Positions 22,607 to 25,744 of a stretch of DNA of 25,744 nt are shown here, piece by piece (position 1 is the first letter of the stretch; each line of letters begins with the position of its first letter). The notes beneath the pieces are model-generated. The model searched no databases. It saw only the letters and a program-made list of their open reading frames with translations, and was not told where the DNA came from. The stretch covers positions 1 to 25,744 of the forward strand of contig DATGIQ010000241.1 in NCBI GenBank assembly GCA_035295665.1, written 5' to 3'. The position numbers and the translations under genes were made by a program. This DNA comes from DATGIQ01 sp035295665. GTDB lineage: Bacteria; Planctomycetota; Planctomycetia; Gemmatales; Gemmataceae.

Positions 22607-22621
22607 GCAAATGCGATGCCG
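22607..22621 (-). promoter_or_regulatory. Candidate sigma-54 promoter for the ATP-grasp gene
   Basis: The minus strand reads CGGCATCGCATTTGC-TC. GGCAT and TTGCT match with exact spacing. The predicted start is near 22595, giving a short leader of about 27 bases before the ATG at 22568. Confidence 0.68.
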
Positions 22622-22693
22622 CGGAATCTTCGGCACCGTCGAAATGATGGTGGACGGTTTCGCGTATCCGATCCGATGGAACGGAACTCGGTT

Positions 22694-25318
22694 TCAATTT
22701 GCGACCACACTCACGTCGTGAGGGTCGTACAGCGGCGAAGCCATGAACGCCGGATCGATGTTCGTTGTCGCGAACGCTCCTCTGGCCGAGCCAAACATCA
22801 GAATCTGGAACGTGTCGCCGCTATTGGGCACGAGGTCGCTCCCCAGACTGACACTGAGGGTACCGTCCAGCGTAGCCGACCCAGTAATCACGAGCTGATC
22901 GAAGCCCGTACCTGGCGCCTCGCCGTCGATGACAATCCCCAGCGCACCTGTAGCCGTCTGTGTGTAGTTACCGTTGATAGTCAGAACTCCCGTGAATCCA
23001 TCCCCTCCCGGATTCACTTGGCCGGCATTCGTAACATTACCGCTGATGGTGCCCGAACCCGACAAGACGCCTCCCAAGATGCGCACTCCATTGGAAGACG
23101 CCAGGGTCGCGCCCGCACTCACCATCGTCGAGCCGTCGGTTTGGATGTAGCTCTCGGCGAAGGACAGCTTACCATCTTGGACCTGCACACTGCCGCTGTT
23201 CGCGAAGAAGATATTGTTGCTGATCGTCGTCACGCCGGCGTTGACCGCCTTGATAAACGTACCCAGGTTATTAAACGTTCCGCCGTTGCCCGAGAGGGTG
23301 TGGTTATCCTGATCGGTAAAAGTCCCCGTATTGGTGAACACACTGCCATCGGTGAGGGTGATCCCGCCGCTGCCCACCCAGGAGGCAGTGCCATCGTTGC
23401 GGAAGTTGCGGCCCACCAGATTGGATGAGAACGATCCCGCAATCATCAGGCTGCCGCCGGCGGCGACGATGGTCGAGCCGGAACCGCTCATCATGCCGGC
23501 TTTCCAGGACAGAGAGCTGGTCACCGTGACATCGTCGCTGCCGGTGAGGGTACCGAACGTCGTCAAGCTGAGGGTGCCTACGGTAATCGGCATCCCCCCG
23601 CTGAAGTTGACAAAGCCATCGATGAGAAGCGTGCTGCCCACGCTGGTCACGGGGCTCGTGAAGTTCACCATCACAAACGTGTTGGGTATCTTCGTCGTGC
23701 CGGTCTGGAGATCGTAGCTGCCGGCCACGGTGGTGGCGGCATTGAGAATAACCGTGCCCGAGCCGGTGACGCTGGAACTGGGGCTGAAGGTGAAATTTCC
23801 GGAGCTGAGGTTCAGCGTGGCGGACCCCGCCACCGCGAAGCTGCCGTCGACGTTGCCGCCGTTGTTCAACGTGAGGGTCCCGCGGTTCACCGCCGCAGAA
23901 CCACTGTTGTTGAAGACGACGCTGAAATTCGTCTCGCCGGTCCCGGCTGACTTGACATAGCTTCCCGAGTTGGTGAAGATCCCACCGTTGCCCGAGAAAC
24001 TATGGTCGCTCATGTCGTTGAGGGTGCCGCTGTTGGTAAAGCTGCCGCCGTTGTTGAGCGTGATGTTGCCGCTGGTCCAGTTCATGGTCCCGGCATTGGT
24101 GAAGTTGCGCTGAAGGACTTCGCCGTTGTTGATAATCAGGGTCGCGCCGCTGGCAATGGTAAACGCGCCCGACCCGCTCATCATGCCGCCGGACCAGGTC
24201 ATTTGTCCGGTGACGGTTACATCATCGCTGCCGCTGAGGGTTGCAAACGTGGACAGGAAGAGCCGATTCACCGTGATGGGGGCGCCGCCACTGAAATTCG
24301 CTGTCCCGCCGCTGCTCATGTCGAGGGTATTTCCCAGGCTGGTGATGGGAGCCGTGAAGTTGGCGGTGCAGAAAGCGCTGGTGAACTTGGTCAGTCCGGT
24401 TTGGAGATCGTAGCCGCCGCCAATATTGGTGACGCCGCCGGAAAAAATGACCGTGCCGTTGCCGCTGATTGCGGAATCGGCCGTGAGGAAGTGGGTTCCG
24501 CCGGAAAACTGCAAGGTAGGGAGAGCCGTCACGGTGAAGCTGCCGCTGCTAACATCCCCCCCCTCGAGGCTGAGCGTGCCGTTGTTGATCAAGACCGTGC
24601 CGCTGTTATTGAACGCCACGCCGTTCTGTATTTGCGTGGTGCCGGTGCCGGAAGTCTTGGTAAAGGTTCCGGCATTGTTGAACGTGAGGGAACCGCTCAA
24701 CGAGAAGTCGCCCTTGTCTTCGAAGCTGCCGTTGTTGATGATCGTCCCCGAGCCGCTGATGCCGCTCGTGCCTTGATACACCGCGGTGCCGGAATTCACC
24801 AGCGTGCGCGTGTCGAGGGTTTTGTTGCCGTTCGCCATGATGTAGAGCACGCCGCCGGCCGCAACCGTGGTCGAGCCAAACCCGGTCATTTTGGCGCCCC
24901 CCGACCAGGTGAGCGTACCATCGACCGTCAGATCGCTGTTGCCGGTCAGGGTGCCGTTGTCGAAGGTCGTATCGTTGGCAACCATCAAGGGGCTGGCCAC
25001 CGTGAGCGTTCCGTTCCAGCTCAAGTCCAGCGAATCGATGGCCCCGGCGAAGGCCGCATCGACGGTCGCTTGGAGATGCGCGCCGGCGGTATTATCGAAG
25101 ACGGCCATGTCGCTTGCCGCGGGCACACCATTGCTCCAGTTGCGCGGCGTGGACCAGTTGGTGTCGGCGCCGAGGCCGGTCCACTTCGTCACCGACAGGA
25201 GCGTCCTGTTCTCCAGGATCTCTATCTGGGGTCGAAAGCCCAAGGAACGCGCTCGGGCTCGGCGCTGGGAACGGTTGCGAGCCGAAGGGAACAAAGTTCG
25301 GAAGATGGGCGGCCACAT
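22694..25318 (-). CDS. Large secreted beta-strand-repeat protein with LEPR-XLL-like N-terminus
   Basis: The product has 874 residues, with GAGGA upstream of the ATG. The N-terminus is basic, then has IEILENRTLLS (LENRTLL at 35-41), a variant of the LEPR-XLL motif that marks many planctomycete surface proteins. A segment DTNWSTPRNWSNGVPAASDMA typical of autotransporter-associated strand proteins follows. The bulk is serine/glycine/threonine/asparagine-rich parallel beta-helix-like repeat with three modules of about 235 residues; equivalent points (SDLTVDGTLTWSGG, SDDVTVTGQMTWSGG, SDDVTVTSSLSWKAG) are encoded near 24920, 24210 and 23520. The C-terminus (SGNVTNAGQVNPGGDGFTG, then LTINGNYTQTATGALGIVI) is the usual end of such passenger domains. 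It is likely cell-surface. No sigma-54-like site was found. Confidence 0.88.
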   Translation of the reverse strand: MWPPIFRTLFPSARNRSQRRARARSLGFRPQIEILENRTLLSVTKWTGLGADTNWSTPRNWSNGVPAASDMAVFDNTAGAHLQATVDAAFAGAIDSLDLSWNGTLTVASPLMVANDTTFDNGTLTGNSDLTVDGTLTWSGGAKMTGFGSTTVAAGGVLYIMANGNKTLDTRTLVNSGTAVYQGTSGISGSGTIINNGSFEDKGDFSLSGSLTFNNAGTFTKTSGTGTTQIQNGVAFNNSGTVLINNGTLSLEGGDVSSGSFTVTALPTLQFSGGTHFLTADSAISGNGTVIFSGGVTNIGGGYDLQTGLTKFTSAFCTANFTAPITSLGNTLDMSSGGTANFSGGAPITVNRLFLSTFATLSGSDDVTVTGQMTWSGGMMSGSGAFTIASGATLIINNGEVLQRNFTNAGTMNWTSGNITLNNGGSFTNSGTLNDMSDHSFSGNGGIFTNSGSYVKSAGTGETNFSVVFNNSGSAAVNRGTLTLNNGGNVDGSFAVAGSATLNLSSGNFTFSPSSSVTGSGTVILNAATTVAGSYDLQTGTTKIPNTFVMVNFTSPVTSVGSTLLIDGFVNFSGGMPITVGTLSLTTFGTLTGSDDVTVTSSLSWKAGMMSGSGSTIVAAGGSLMIAGSFSSNLVGRNFRNDGTASWVGSGGITLTDGSVFTNTGTFTDQDNHTLSGNGGTFNNLGTFIKAVNAGVTTISNNIFFANSGSVQVQDGKLSFAESYIQTDGSTMVSAGATLASSNGVRILGGVLSGSGTISGNVTNAGQVNPGGDGFTGVLTINGNYTQTATGALGIVIDGEAPGTGFDQLVITGSATLDGTLSVSLGSDLVPNSGDTFQILMFGSARGAFATTNIDPAFMASPLYDPHDVSVVAN

Positions 25319-25415
25319 GGTTCGGGATCCTCAGGTGAAGGCAGGCACCAATTCATCCCGACCATCGTGCCATATCAGGGCCGTCGATTCAAGCGCTGTT
25401 GGCGTGCATTCGGCA

Positions 25416-25537
25416 TGGGTGGCCAATGGGTGGCGGGTGGCGGGTGGTGGGTGGCGGGAGAAGAGGCCGTAGCCTTCTCTGGCTGCTCCGTAAGTTCTTT
25501 TCCCGCCACCCGCCACCCGCCACCCATTGGCCACCCA
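25416..25537. repeat. 32-nt perfect inverted repeat between two minus-strand genes
   Basis: The arms 25416-25447 and 25506-25537 are exactly complementary over 32 nt and separated by 58 nt. They are built from the words TGGGTGGC and GGGTGGC; the left arm carries an extra partial copy reaching 25459. The arm is G-rich on one strand and could also form G-quadruplex structures. It lies ten bases beyond the stop of the minus-strand gene ending at 25547. Confidence 0.88.
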
Positions 25538-25546
25538 CCGCCTTTT

Positions 25547-25744
25547 CTAGGCGGCGTTAATCCCCTGAAAGACGGCGGAGGCTTCGTTGCGGAACAAGGT
25601 ATTGCCGTTCCACGGTTCGCCGCCAGAGGCATTGTTATTGGCCGCAAGCAGAATCTGGAACACGTCGAGCACGGTGTCATTAGGTGTGCCGAAGGCCGCC
25701 CCGCTGCTGGCGATGTTCCAGGAATAGGCGCCCAGGCCGTAGCT
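25547..25744 (-). CDS. 3' end of an unidentified protein gene, cut by the window edge
   Basis: Only the last 65 residues are present, ending at TAG 25547-25549. They read SYGLGAYSWNIASSGAAF, then DTVLDVFQILLAANNNASGG and FRNEASAVFQGINAA. The asparagine/alanine-rich composition and the VFQ...INAA ending resemble C-termini of secreted planctomycete proteins, but no family can be named. It lies upstream of, and in the same direction as, the beta-strand-repeat gene, with the large inverted repeat between them. Confidence 0.65.
   Translation of the reverse strand, partial: SYGLGAYSWNIASSGAAFGTPNDTVLDVFQILLAANNNASGGEPWNGNTLFRNEASAVFQGINAA

Noticed and set aside
11813..22663. GCGAAA/TTTCGC word near several sigma-54-like promoters as an activator binding site
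   Set aside because: It occurs near four or five promoters (11813, 13028, 19822, 22658) but at irregular and often very short distances, and is missing from others; it is not enough to call an enhancer motif.
25416..25537. CRISPR array or tandem satellite, suggested by repeated GGGTGGC words
   Set aside because: The words are contiguous without unique spacers and the two blocks are inverted relative to each other, so this is a hairpin, not an array.

Overview
The window most likely comes from a planctomycete, probably of the Gemmatales/Isosphaerales type. Four families point there: a very long Ser/Thr kinase with an N-terminal zinc ribbon and C-terminal TPRs, a TIGR03000-domain protein, a large secreted protein with an LEPR-XLL-like N-terminus and beta-strand repeats, and an ECF-like sigma factor of the planctomycete kind. 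No ribosomal or tRNA gene, CRISPR array, transposase or phage structural gene was seen.

Layout. Positions 1-5400 hold an FG-GAP/VCBS fragment (354-839), a possible decayed gene on the minus strand (about 901-1240), the kinase (1341-4247) and an outer-membrane beta-barrel protein (4397-5371). A convergent ECF-like sigma factor (5389-6147) and an unknown membrane protein (6373-7428) follow. From about 7550 to 22600 lies a dense island of envelope and stress-type genes: a DUF1328 peptide, an AI-2E family permease, a DUF883-like/Holin-X/DUF3618-like operon, a YihY/BrkB membrane protein, an NtrC-type sigma-54 activator, a KGG-repeat protein, a DUF892 (YciE/YciF) ferritin-like protein, a small secreted protein, an M48 metalloprotease with two small membrane proteins, a TIGR03000 protein, a short unknown protein with a zinc metallopeptidase, and an ATP-grasp ligase. 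The right end has the LEPR-XLL-like repeat protein (22694-25318) and the 3' end of another minus-strand gene (25547 to the edge).

Main result. Nearly every transcription unit in the 7.5-22.6 kb island has, on the correct strand and just upstream, a sequence matching the sigma-54 (RpoN) -24/-12 promoter: NGGC, seven bases, then TTGC, usually followed by T. I find ten such sites plus one weaker site before the ECF-like sigma gene. The flanking genes (kinase, beta-barrel, 6373 membrane protein, repeat protein) lack it. The island also encodes one NtrC-type activator (13321-14799), with no histidine kinase in the window, and its gene has its own -24/-12 site back to back with that of the YihY gene. 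I infer a self-contained sigma-54 regulon for envelope, osmotic or desiccation-type stress. The promoter matches are seen directly; the regulon and its trigger are inference.

Second theme. Long near-perfect inverted repeats built from short low-complexity words occur at 2000-2064 (inside the kinase gene, in frame, between the HRD and DFG motifs), 7898-7975 (immediately before the AI-2E start codon) and 25416-25537, with a degenerate relative at 14823-14874. They may be one family of dispersed palindromic elements.
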